A stretch of DNA of 64,000 nucleotides from DASRDU01 sp035560235 (GTDB taxonomy: Bacteria > Acidobacteriota > Blastocatellia > RBC074). How positions within the stretch are numbered: position 1 is the stretch's first letter; each line of letters starts with the position of its first letter. The stretch is from the NCBI GenBank assembly GCA_035560235.1, contig DATMAG010000065.1:62001-126000 (forward strand), read 5' to 3'. A program made the translations under genes and the position numbers. Positions 34,268 through 43,000 of the stretch are shown here, in pieces. Under the pieces are notes generated by a model. The model worked only from the letters and a program-made list of their open reading frames with translations, was not told the DNA's origin and did no database searches.

Positions 34268-34672
34268 ATGTCACAGGCGAAAACCGCAGGCACAGATGAA
34301 GAGAAGATCATCGCGCTCGAACAGGAGATTTTCGCAGCGATCAGCAGCAGGGATGCCGCTTCGCTCAGACGCCTGCTCGCGGATGACTTCGTTTACCGGA
34401 CAGCGACCGGAGATGAGTTCGAGCGGGCGGCGTTTCTGCATAACATTGCGACGCTGCCAATGACGATTCTGGAAGTGCGGGGCGAAAATCTGAAAGCAAA
34501 GGTTTTCGGTGAAACCGCCGTGCTGACCGGAGTGCAGAAAGCCAGAGTGCGCGATGAGCAGGGCCGCGAAATCATCAGCGCGGTCGCCTTCACCGATGTC
34601 TTTATCAGACAGGGCGGGCAGTGGCTGATGGCGCTGGCTTACGGAGTCGAACTGCCTGCGACCCCGGCCTGA
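34268..34672 (+). CDS. DUF4440 / NTF2-like protein
   Basis: A 134-residue cytoplasmic cone-fold protein of the SnoaL/DUF4440 superfamily: EEKIIALEQEIFAAISSRDAASLRRLLADDFVYRTATGD, then EVRGENLKAKVFGETAVLTGVQKARVR, and FTDVFIRQGGQWLMALAYGVEL. The family binds small ligands or has ketosteroid-isomerase-like activities; none can be assigned here. GGAGGGATGAA precedes the start. Confidence 0.85.
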   Translation: MSQAKTAGTDEEKIIALEQEIFAAISSRDAASLRRLLADDFVYRTATGDEFERAAFLHNIATLPMTILEVRGENLKAKVFGETAVLTGVQKARVRDEQGREIISAVAFTDVFIRQGGQWLMALAYGVELPATPA

Positions 34673-34736
34673 ACGTGGACAACAATAATGATGCAGAAAT
34701 GATGCAGAACAACTCCGGAGCAGGAGCAGAAACTGA

Positions 34737-35126
34737 ATGCCTTCAATTGAACTGAAGCTGCGCGTGCGCTGGGCCGATGCGGATGCCGCCGGGCGCATCA
34801 ATACGCCGCGTTACTTTGAATACTTTGAGGACGGAGAGATTGAACTGCTGCGCCAGCTTGGTCAGCCGCTCAGGCGCGGCGATTATGATTTTCCGCGGGT
34901 TCACACGGAATGCACCTTCAAAAAAATCCTCGCGCTCGACCAGCCGTTCACGATGCGCGTCTCGGTCGGCAGGCTCGGGCGCACTTCGATTCGCTATGAC
35001 TACCAGTTTTTCACTGAAGACAACTTCACGGAACCGGCGGCGACGGGTTCGATGACTGTCGTTGTGGTCAGGGACGGCAGGCCGGTGGAAATCCCGGCTG
35101 AACTGCGCGCCGCGCTGAGTGACTGA
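34737..35126 (+). CDS. Hotdog-fold acyl-CoA thioesterase (4HBT type)
   Basis: A 129-residue single hotdog domain. VRWADADAAGRINTPRYFEYFEDG contains the catalytic Asp of 4-hydroxybenzoyl-CoA-thioesterase-like enzymes, and the long central beta segment (GRTSIRYDYQFF) follows. It hydrolyses acyl-CoA thioesters in the cytosol; chain length is unknown. It is followed after 14 bp by the RraA-like gene and probably belongs to one operon with it and the methyltransferase. Confidence 0.9.
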   Translation: MPSIELKLRVRWADADAAGRINTPRYFEYFEDGEIELLRQLGQPLRRGDYDFPRVHTECTFKKILALDQPFTMRVSVGRLGRTSIRYDYQFFTEDNFTEPAATGSMTVVVVRDGRPVEIPAELRAALSD

Positions 35127-35140
35127 CGAAAGAGACTCCG

Positions 35141-35905
35141 ATGAATCAGACCACGGCCAGACGCCTCTCGCACGGCGAACTGCTTGAACTGCGACGCTGG
35201 AACACGCCGACGATTTACAACGGCTGGGAACAGATCACCGCTCACGACGCGGGCCGCGACGGGTTCAATCTCGAAGAGACACACGACTTCATGCCGCAGA
35301 TGGGGCCGATGATCGGTTATGCCGTCACGCTTGTAGTTGAACCATCCAATCCGGCGCACCGCAGACAGAATCCCGCCGCGTGGAGCGAGTATCGCCGCTA
35401 CGTGGCCGGCGTGCCGGGGCCGAAGATAGTCGTTGTGCAGGATCTCGACAAACCGCACGTCATCGGTTCGTTCTGGGGCGAAGTCAACGCCAGCATTCAT
35501 CGCGCCCTTGGCTGCGTCGGCACGATCACTGACGGCGCGATTCGTGACCTTGATGAAATGCATTACGCCGGATTCAAGGCGCTGGCGCGGCGGCTGTGCG
35601 TCGGGCACGCTTACGCCTGCCCGGTGCGGTGGGGCTGCGAAGTCGAAGTCTTCGGTCGCCGCGTGCAACCGGAGCAGCTTATTCACGCCGACAAACACGG
35701 CTTTCTGGCGATTCCGCGCGAGGATGAAGCGCAGTTGCTCGCCGCGGCCCGCTTTATGGATACGAACGAATGCAGCACGGTGATTGACGCAGCCAGAACA
35801 TCTGCGGGGCTGACGACTGAAGAACTGCTGCAGCAGATTGAACGCGCCGCTGAATGCTTCGGCCAGGCCGCGCGCGAACGCTTCAGGCGCAGAGGTGAAT
35901 TCTGA
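35141..35905 (+). CDS. RraA-like / HMG-aldolase family protein
   Basis: A 254-residue protein of the RraA (methylthioribose/HMG aldolase-like) fold. GCVGTITDGAIRDLDEM carries the conserved Gly-x(n)-DG-xxRD metal/substrate motif, and HADKHGFLAIP is the second family block. Class II HMG/CHA aldolases cleave 4-hydroxy-4-methyl-2-oxoglutarate to pyruvate, and many also decarboxylate oxaloacetate. The N-terminal about 100 residues are longer than in RraA proper (about 160). The stop overlaps the methyltransferase start (TGATG). Confidence 0.87.
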   Translation: MNQTTARRLSHGELLELRRWNTPTIYNGWEQITAHDAGRDGFNLEETHDFMPQMGPMIGYAVTLVVEPSNPAHRRQNPAAWSEYRRYVAGVPGPKIVVVQDLDKPHVIGSFWGEVNASIHRALGCVGTITDGAIRDLDEMHYAGFKALARRLCVGHAYACPVRWGCEVEVFGRRVQPEQLIHADKHGFLAIPREDEAQLLAAARFMDTNECSTVIDAARTSAGLTTEELLQQIERAAECFGQAARERFRRRGEF

Positions 35906-36675
35906 TGACCGACTCAAAGAGCCGCTTTTCAAGTCGCGTCGAAAATTACATCAGATACCGGCCCGGCTATCCCTCAGGCGTGATTGATGCGCTGAGGAAT
36001 GATTGCGGGCTGACAGATGCGGCAGTCATTGCCGACATCGGTTCCGGCACGGGCATTCTGACCGAGCTGTTTCTGCGCGAGGGCAATCGGGTCTTCGGCA
36101 TCGAACCCAACCGCGAGATGCGCGAGGCGGGCGAAAGGCTGCTGGCCGGTTATCCCGGATTCAAGAGCATTGCGGCGGCGGCTGAGGAGACCACGCTCGC
36201 TGATCGCAGCGTTGACTTCATCGTGGCGGGACAGGCTTTTCACTGGTTTGACCGGGCGCGGGCCAGGGCGGAATTCAGACGCATTCTCAAACCGGGCGGC
36301 TGGATTGCGCTGGTCTGGAATGAGCGGCTGGTTTCAGTCACGCCGTTTCTGGCCGATTACGAAGAGTGGCTGAAGACGTATGCGACCGATTACACGCAGG
36401 TAGATCATCGTCAGATTGACGAGCGCGTGCTGGCGGAATTCTTCGCCCCTGACACGTTCACGATGAAATCATTTCCCAATCGTCAGGTCTTCGATTTCGC
36501 GGGCGTGAAAGGCCGCGCACTCTCATCATCGTATGTCCCTGAAGCCGATCATCCGCGCTTTGCCGAAATCCTCGCTGAGCTTGAGCGGATTTATCAGCGG
36601 CACGCTGCTGAAGGCACGGTCAGCTTTGAGTATGAAACGAGAATCTATTACGGGCAGGTCAGATCAGAATGGTAA
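35905..36675 (+). CDS. Class I SAM-dependent methyltransferase
   Basis: A 256-residue methyltransferase of the type-11 group. VIADIGSGTGILTELFL is the SAM-binding motif I, GIEPNREM motif II, VDFIVAGQAFHWFD motif IV and LKPGGWIALVWNE the post-motif loop. Substrate is unknown. It overlaps the HAD gene tail to tail by 28 bp. Confidence 0.92.
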   Translation: MTDSKSRFSSRVENYIRYRPGYPSGVIDALRNDCGLTDAAVIADIGSGTGILTELFLREGNRVFGIEPNREMREAGERLLAGYPGFKSIAAAAEETTLADRSVDFIVAGQAFHWFDRARARAEFRRILKPGGWIALVWNERLVSVTPFLADYEEWLKTYATDYTQVDHRQIDERVLAEFFAPDTFTMKSFPNRQVFDFAGVKGRALSSSYVPEADHPRFAEILAELERIYQRHAAEGTVSFEYETRIYYGQVRSEW

Positions 36676-37379
36676 AGCTGCAGCAGTTCATCCAGCCTTG
36701 TAATCCGCGTCAGTCCTGACGCTTCAACCGGCTCATTTTTCCGATCAATCCAGACCGCGTGCAATCCGGCAGCGGCTGCACCCTGTGCATCCTCGCGCAG
36801 ACTGTCGCCCGTGTGCAGCGCACAATGTGGCTCCAGGCGATTGTCAGCAAGCGCTGCCTGAAAGATTGCCGGATCGGGCTTGGCCGCGCCCGTGCGGCTT
36901 GAAATGTAAACGGCCTCGAAATAACGGGCGAGGCCGAGATTGCGCAGCACGTCATAGAGCCTCGAATCAAAGTTCGAGATCACGCCCAGCCGCAGCCCGC
37001 GCGCTTTGAGTGCCTCAAGCGTCGGCACGGTGTCAGCGTAAAGCTGCCAGGCTTCGCCGCTGCGGAAGAATTCAAAGAGATCGTCAAAGAATTCATCGAA
37101 GCGCGGAGACGCCGCGCCGTCAAACACGCATTCAACCAGCGTGCGCCACCAGTTTCTTTCAAGTCTCAGGAGTTCTGCGGCGGGAGTGCCGCGCGGAAAG
37201 GCCAGCGGGGGCTGCGTGCGAAAGCAGCGAACAAAATCAGCATCAAGCTGCCCGGGATCGGCGGCAATTCCGTAACGCCGCGCCACGCGGCCATAAATTT
37301 CACCGACGCTGCCGCGCGTTTCAAAGAGTGTCCCCGCCGCATCGAAAAAGACTGCCTGAAGACCGCGTGCATCCATCAT
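36648..37379 (-). CDS. HAD-IA hydrolase (HDHD3-like)
   Basis: A 243-residue haloacid-dehalogenase-type phosphatase. Motif I is VFFDAAGTLFE: the nucleophile Asp is present, but the usual +2 Asp is Ala, as in HDHD3-type relatives. Motif II is ISNFD, motif III Lys in GAAKPDPAIF, motif IV GDSLREDAQGA. A helical cap lies at about 15-95. The start overlaps the FAH-family gene by 1 bp, so both are co-expressed. Confidence 0.9.
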   Translation of the reverse strand: MMDARGLQAVFFDAAGTLFETRGSVGEIYGRVARRYGIAADPGQLDADFVRCFRTQPPLAFPRGTPAAELLRLERNWWRTLVECVFDGAASPRFDEFFDDLFEFFRSGEAWQLYADTVPTLEALKARGLRLGVISNFDSRLYDVLRNLGLARYFEAVYISSRTGAAKPDPAIFQAALADNRLEPHCALHTGDSLREDAQGAAAAGLHAVWIDRKNEPVEASGLTRITRLDELLQLYHSDLTCP

Positions 37380-38209
37380 CAGCCAACCCGGTTCACCAGC
37401 GTCCCGATCTGCTCAATCGTGATGCTGATTTCATCGCCGTGCGCGAGCGTGAATTCATCGGGCGGCACAATGCCTGTGCCGGTCAGCAGAAAGCAGCCCT
37501 GCGGAAAGCCGTTGTCGCGGAAAAGATATTCAACCAGTTCCGGCGGCTTGCGCTTCATCGCCGAAAGTTCAGTCGTCCCGGCAAAGACCGATTCGCCCCG
37601 GCGCACAATGTTGAGCGCGATGCCAGTTGAATCGGGCAGCGGCTCGTCGCTGACGAGTACGCCCGGTCCTAGGGCGCAGCTTTGCAGATAGACCTTGGCC
37701 TGCGGCAGATAGAGCGGGTTTTCGCCTTCAATGTCGCGCGAACTCATGTCGTTGCCAATCGTGTACCCGATGATCTTTCCGGCTGAGTTGATCGCCAGCG
37801 CAAGTTCCGGTTCCGGCACGTTCCATTTTGAATCGCGCCTGATACGCACCGGCTGCTCGTGTCCGGCGACGCGATGCGGCGTCGCCTTGAAAAACAGTTC
37901 AGGCCGGTCGGCGTTGTAAACACGATCATAAAAGCTGCCGCCGCCCGCGTCCTTCGATTCTTCCATCCGCGCCGTGCGGCTGCGAAAGTATGTCACCCCG
38001 GCAGCCCAGACCTCCTGACTGCCAATCGGCGCAAGCAATTCAGTCGCAGTCGAAAATGAATCGAGCGGTACAAGTCGGCGCGTGCGGCTCGTCAGCAGCT
38101 GAATCAGTTCGGGATGATTGAAAAGCTGATCCCAGTCGCTGTCGGGCAGGTGATAAAACTGCGCACGGTCTTCAACCACCACGCCCTGTCTGGTTCGGTA
38201 TAGTTTCAT
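37379..38209 (-). CDS. Fumarylacetoacetate hydrolase family protein
   Basis: A 276-residue FAH-fold protein. The metal and active-site region reads VPEPELALAINSAGKIIGYTIGNDMSSRDIEGENPLYLPQAKVY, followed by LGPGVLVSDEPLP and LTGTGIVPPDEFTLAHGDEI. The fold includes fumarylpyruvate hydrolases, 2-keto-3-deoxy-acid dehydratases and oxaloacetate decarboxylases. Neighbouring SDR and HAD genes and the RraA-like gene nearby suggest 2-oxo-acid or sugar-acid catabolism (inference). Repeat island C lies just upstream. Confidence 0.9.
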   Translation of the reverse strand: MKLYRTRQGVVVEDRAQFYHLPDSDWDQLFNHPELIQLLTSRTRRLVPLDSFSTATELLAPIGSQEVWAAGVTYFRSRTARMEESKDAGGGSFYDRVYNADRPELFFKATPHRVAGHEQPVRIRRDSKWNVPEPELALAINSAGKIIGYTIGNDMSSRDIEGENPLYLPQAKVYLQSCALGPGVLVSDEPLPDSTGIALNIVRRGESVFAGTTELSAMKRKPPELVEYLFRDNGFPQGCFLLTGTGIVPPDEFTLAHGDEISITIEQIGTLVNRVG

Positions 38210-38219
38210 AATCAGTCAG

Positions 38220-38275
38220 TGGTCAGCGGGCAGTGGTCAGTGGTCAGTTGAGTTTTTCACCAGCCACTGACCACT
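38220..38275. repeat. Inverted-repeat island C built from CAGTGGT heptamers
   Basis: Tandem CAGTGGT-like units at 38214-38249 face a short inverted arm; AGTGGTCAGTGG (38232-38243) pairs perfectly with CCACTGACCACT (38264-38275). It fills the 71-bp gap between the SDR and FAH-family genes. Confidence 0.75.
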
Positions 38276-38280
38276 ATTCA

Positions 38281-39078
38281 TCACATTGAGCCGCGATAAA
38301 GTCCGCCGTCAACGAGCAGCGAAACGCCTGTGACATAGCTGGCGCGTTCGGAAGCGAGGAAGGCGACTACTTCGCCAAGCTCACGCGGTTCGCCGATGCG
38401 CCGGAGCGGAATCAGCGCGGCGGCTTCCTGAAAATACTGTTCGTAAGTAATGCCGCGCTCCTTCACGCGCACATCAGCGATGTGATACTGCCGGTCGGTC
38501 ATGAAATGGCCCATCAGCACGGCATTGACTGTGATGTTGTCCGGCCCGACCTGATTGGCCATCGTTTTGGTCAGCCCCGACAGCCCGGCGCGCAGCGTGC
38601 TTGAAATCGTCAGATCATCGAGCGGCTGCTTTGCGACAAACGAAGTCAGGTGAATGATGCGACCCCACCGGCGCTGCTGCATGCCGGGAATCACCAGACG
38701 CGACAATCGGACGACATTCATCAGCGTCGAATCAACGCCCGCCTGCCACTGCTCATCACTCAGATTCATGAATTTCGACACCGGAGGGCCGCCCGTGTTG
38801 GTGACGAGAATATCCACCTGCCCGAACGCAGTGAGCGTCTGCTCGTGCCAGCGTTCGAGATCGGCGGCAGACGACACATCAGCCGTCACGGTCAGAATGT
38901 TTTCGCCCGCAGCCGACGCCGCGCTGATTTCGGCGCGGGCCTGTTCAAGCTCCGCGGCATTGCGCGCGCAGAGCGAAACGCGACAGCCTTCAGCCGCAAG
39001 CGCGAGCGCGCACGCCTTGCCAAGCCCCTTGCTTGCCGCCGCGATCATGGCGACACGATTACTGATTCCAAGATTCAT
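38281..39078 (-). CDS. Short-chain dehydrogenase/reductase-like protein, atypical active site
   Basis: A 265-residue Rossmann protein, starting at the Met of MNLGISNRVA (39078) because the glycine-rich region begins soon after. AAASKGLGKACALALAAEG corresponds to the TGxxxGxG dinucleotide site but starts AAASKG. NTGGPP replaces the usual NNAG. In place of the catalytic YxxxK the segment is LTISSTLRAGLSGL, so neither Tyr nor Lys is at its usual place. This pattern occurs in a divergent SDR subgroup (LTxSNTxR-type), and activity may use other residues or be lost. It leads the SDR-FAH-HAD operon. Confidence 0.85.
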   Translation of the reverse strand: MNLGISNRVAMIAAASKGLGKACALALAAEGCRVSLCARNAAELEQARAEISAASAAGENILTVTADVSSAADLERWHEQTLTAFGQVDILVTNTGGPPVSKFMNLSDEQWQAGVDSTLMNVVRLSRLVIPGMQQRRWGRIIHLTSFVAKQPLDDLTISSTLRAGLSGLTKTMANQVGPDNITVNAVLMGHFMTDRQYHIADVRVKERGITYEQYFQEAAALIPLRRIGEPRELGEVVAFLASERASYVTGVSLLVDGGLYRGSM

Positions 39079-39139
39079 GATTTTCCAGCCTGGACGAGGT
39101 TGATCTTCTGAAAGCGACTGGCGCAGTTTAGTAATCCCT

Positions 39140-39180
39140 CGCCGGACAATCAAGCGAGCATCCCACGGGCGCGCGAGCGG
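39140..39180 (-). terminator. Hairpin between thioredoxin-like and SDR genes
   Basis: GCGAGCATCCC and GGGATGCCCGC form an 11-nt imperfect stem around a GC-rich loop. On the minus strand a T-containing TTGATTGT follows. It may end the thioredoxin-like transcript. The T-run is poor. Confidence 0.4.
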
Positions 39181-39194
39181 GGATGCCCGCTTTC

Positions 39195-39884
39195 TTACTC
39201 CTGTCTGGCGGCGATGGCTTCAGCGATTGCGGCGCGCAACTGTGCCGGGCCGGTCCGGGCATTGAATCCGACGAGATGCCTGAACACAGTGCCATTGCGT
39301 CCGATCACATAAGTCTGCGGAATCGAATCGCGCCCCTGCATCAGACGCAGCGCGAATTCGCCTCTGGCCCAGCCGATGGGATAGTTGATTTTGAACTCGC
39401 TGACGAACTTGCGCACCTTCTCAGCGTCAGTCTCAGGATTTTCCGTCGTGAAGCCGATGAACCCGACGCCCTGTCGGCTGAATTCGTCGGCCAGTTCGAT
39501 CAGGTGCGGAATCTCAAGACGGCACGGCCCGCACCACGTCGCCCAGACATCAATCACGTACACTTTGCCTGAATACTCTGCCAGCCGCCGCGACCGGCCA
39601 TCGAGCAGCGGAAAGCTGTGTTCCAGCACCTGCGCAGGCACTTTCACTCTGCCCGCCGGAGCAGTTGAGGCCACAGCCGGAGTCACCTGGACAGCCTTGC
39701 CCGATGCGTCTGAAACCTGCTTCGACATTTTGCCGGAAGTACGAAAGAAAACGAGGAAGATGACCACACCTGCAATCAGCGCCAGTGCAATCAGGCCGGA
39801 AGATCTGCCCGTTCTGAAATGTCCGGCTGGCGCGCTGTCTTTGGCCCCCGGCCTGTATCCAGTTGATTTGCGATGCGGAGCCAT
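39195..39884 (-). CDS. Membrane-anchored TlpA/ResA-type thioredoxin
   Basis: A 229-residue protein, starting at MAPHRKS (39884) because the upstream extension has no signal-like features. One N-terminal helix (about 30-50, LIALALIAGVVIFLVFF) anchors it with the thioredoxin domain outside. The redox site is WATWCGPCRLEIPHL, and QTYVIGRNGTVF holds the cis-Pro loop. TlpA/ResA proteins reduce apocytochrome c heme-binding cysteines, so it may supply the System II ResB/CcsA pair found at 19-22 kb (inference). Confidence 0.9.
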   Translation of the reverse strand: MAPHRKSTGYRPGAKDSAPAGHFRTGRSSGLIALALIAGVVIFLVFFRTSGKMSKQVSDASGKAVQVTPAVASTAPAGRVKVPAQVLEHSFPLLDGRSRRLAEYSGKVYVIDVWATWCGPCRLEIPHLIELADEFSRQGVGFIGFTTENPETDAEKVRKFVSEFKINYPIGWARGEFALRLMQGRDSIPQTYVIGRNGTVFRHLVGFNARTGPAQLRAAIAEAIAARQE

Positions 39885-40002
39885 AATGGAGAATTTTCTT
39901 TGTCTGACCCGTGAAGGTACTCGACAGCATAACTTCAGCCGGAAGTGCGAGCAAACGCCAGCGGCCAGGCTGTAACGCTCCGGTTCCAGGCTGAAGCCTG
40001 AT

Positions 40003-40070
40003 AAAAAATCGCCCGCCACTTCGAGAAGCAGCGGGCGATCGGATCAGCAACTGTCCATCAGCATGGACAG
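40003..40070 (-). terminator. Terminator of the SprB-repeat protein gene
   Basis: On the minus strand, a tetraloop hairpin CTGTCCAT-GCTG-ATGGACAG (40051-40070) is followed by the 9-bp stem ATCGCCCGC/GCGGGCGAT (40008-40039) and six T residues. Hairpin plus T-run make a good intrinsic terminator 16-80 nt after the stop. Confidence 0.85.
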
Positions 40071-40086
40071 TGTCCGTAAATCAGCT

Positions 40087-43000
40087 TCAGGGGCAATCCA
40101 GCGGAGAGATGAGGAACCTGCATTCATCGAATGCACGGTTGATCGCATCAACCGCCGCGTTGATGTCCGAAAGACTCGGATCACTGGCGGTCAGCTTCCC
40201 TGCCAGCGCGCGATTGGCCAGTGCGAGTAATCCATCAACATCCTTCGTTGACAATGCGTTCAGAACGGACTGCGGAATCGTCACTGTCAGCAACGGATCG
40301 TCATTGATCGGATTGCCATTCGGATCGAGATTGGCCGGGTTGGGACCATACACGCCGTCCGGGCCGGGATCGGGGATGTCATCACTCTTGCCCGTCGCCG
40401 GGTTGATGCCGATGATGCCATCACCACCGTCCTTCACCTTCTGCGTGGTCAGCGTCGTGCTGCAAAGCTTGACTCCGCCGAGTTTCGTGTCGAGCCGCAC
40501 GTTCAGCGACAAGGTCACTGTCTGACCGAGCAGTATATTCCGCCACTTGCCCTTCGAATCAACAGGGAGCTGGGTCGGGGCGGTCTGACAGGAAGTCGAA
40601 TCCAGCATCGCGTCACCAAATGATGGCAGTGCTGCTGCCGGTCCACCTGACGGCAACCGGTTAATAATGCACTGTGCAGATGCCAGCGGAATGGTCAGCG
40701 ATCTGATGCCTTTTATGCCAACCTCCAGCGGTTTGGGAGTCAGCAATTCCTTGATGAGCGGCAGAGTGCCCCACTGCTTGCCGTTGTACCAGTACTTGCC
40801 ACCAGCATTGCCATAAGCGCCCTGCGTAAGCGAGCAGAACTCCGTCAGGCAGGGTTTGACCTGGACTGTATCCGTGGCCGTACAGCCATTGGCCGGATTG
40901 GTCACTGTCAGCTTGTAAGTTCCCGGCTTGTCCACCACCGGACTGTCTGAATCCGCGCCGGAAACAATGTGGCCGTCGCTTGTCTCCCAGTGGAATTGCG
41001 CTTTCTCTGTTTTTGATGTGCCCTTCAAAGTGGCTTGTCCGGTAAGGCAGTCCAGCGTGACATCAGCACCTGCGTCGGCGTCCGGCGGAGTCTTGTCTTC
41101 AGTGACCTTGACCTGTTTGGAATCCGAGCAGCCGGTTTCCGTGTCAGTCACGGTCACCTTGTAAGTTCCCGCCTTGTCCACTTCAACCATATTGGAGCTG
41201 GTATCGGTGCCATCAACAAAGTGGCCGTCTGCAGTTGTCCACTCAAACTTCGGCTTGGCGATGTTGCCAGCATCACTGCTCAGCTTGACCTTTGCCACCG
41301 TACAGGTCAGCTTCTGATCATCACTCACTTTGATTTCAGGCAGCGGATTGACCCTGACCGTCGTCTTCACTGAAGTTCCCTTGCAGCCATCAGCATTCGT
41401 CACCTTGACGTTGTAATCGCCGGATTCGGTCGCGGTGTAACTCGCTGAAGTTGCCCCCTCGATGTCCGCACCATCCTTGCACCATTGATATGAAGCAAAG
41501 CCGCTGTCCGCCGTCAGCACCACCTTTCCTCCCTTGCAGAAGGTTGTCGGGCCATCAGCCGCAACTTTCGGATCAAGCGGATCAGGCTGTTTGATCTGAA
41601 TGTTCTCCAGCGACTTCGTGCATTCATTCTCATCGGTCACGGTCACGCTGTAAGTGCCTGCCGGAATGCCGCTCAGGTCTTCCGTCGTTGCGCCGTTCGA
41701 CCATTTGTAAGTGTATTTCCCGGAGCCGCCCGTGACAGTCAGATCAATTGAACCACTACTGTCACCATTGCACTTCACATCCTTGTGTGTCTCACTCAGC
41801 GCCAGTGCGGGCGGTTCCGTGATCTGCACATTCTCCAGTTTGGCCGTACATTCATTCGCGTCAGTCACCGTCACGCTGTAAGTGCCCGCCGGGATGCCGC
41901 TCAGGTCTTCCGTCGTCGCGCCATTTGACCACGAATACTTGTATGGCGCAGTGCCTCCACTGACGGTCAGGTCAATTGAGCCATCACTGCCACCATTGCA
42001 CTTCACATCCTTGTGCTTTTCACTCAGCGAGAGCGCGTCCGGCTGTGTAATCGTCACGCTCTTCTGAGTTGTGCAGCCGTTTGCATCGGTGACCGTGACT
42101 GAATAAGTGCCGGCAGCCAGTCCCGACCGATCCTCTGTCGTGGCCCCGTCACTCCAGGCAAAGGAATATTCCGGAGTGCCACCACTCACTGTCAGATCAA
42201 TTGACCCATTGCTGCCGCCGTGGCAGGAAACATTTACCTGCTTTGCCTCTGCCACCAGCGCGTCAGGCTGCTTGATCGTTACCTTGTGCATGGCCGTGCA
42301 GCCATTCTTGTCAGTGACCGTAACGGTGTATTCACCGGCAGCCAGGCCGCTGAGGTCTTCAGTCGTCGCACCATTTGACCACGCATAGCCGTATGGCTCA
42401 GTGCCGCCTGTAACCATCAGGTCAATGGAACCATCACTGCCGCCATTACACTTCACATTCAGGTGAGAATCACTCAGCGCCAGCGCCGCTGGCTGCCCGA
42501 TGGTGATGCCATTAAGCGACTTCATACAACCATTCGCATCGGTCACGGTGACATTGTAAGTGCCCGCCGGAATGCTGTTCAGGTCCTGGGTCGTCGCCCC
42601 ATTTGACCACGAATAGCTGTATGGCTCGGTGCCACCGCTCACCGTCAGATCAATGGAACCATCACTGCCGCCATTACACTTCACATCCGTGTGCTTTTCG
42701 CTCAGCGCCAGTGCCGCAGGCTCAGCGATTGGAATGTCATTAAGCGACTTCGTACAGCCATTCGCATCAGTCACCGTCACACTATAGGAACCTGTTGCCA
42801 GCCCGCTCAGATCCTGCGTCGTTGCACCATTGCTCCATGAATAAGTGTAAGGCTCGGTGCCGCCACTGACGGTCAGGTCAATTGAACCATCGCTGCCGCC
42901 GTTGCACTTCACATCCTTGTGCGTCTCACTCAGCGCCAGTGCGTTCGGCTGGCTGATTGAAATGCCATTAAGGGATTTCGTGCAGCCGTTCTTGTCAGTC

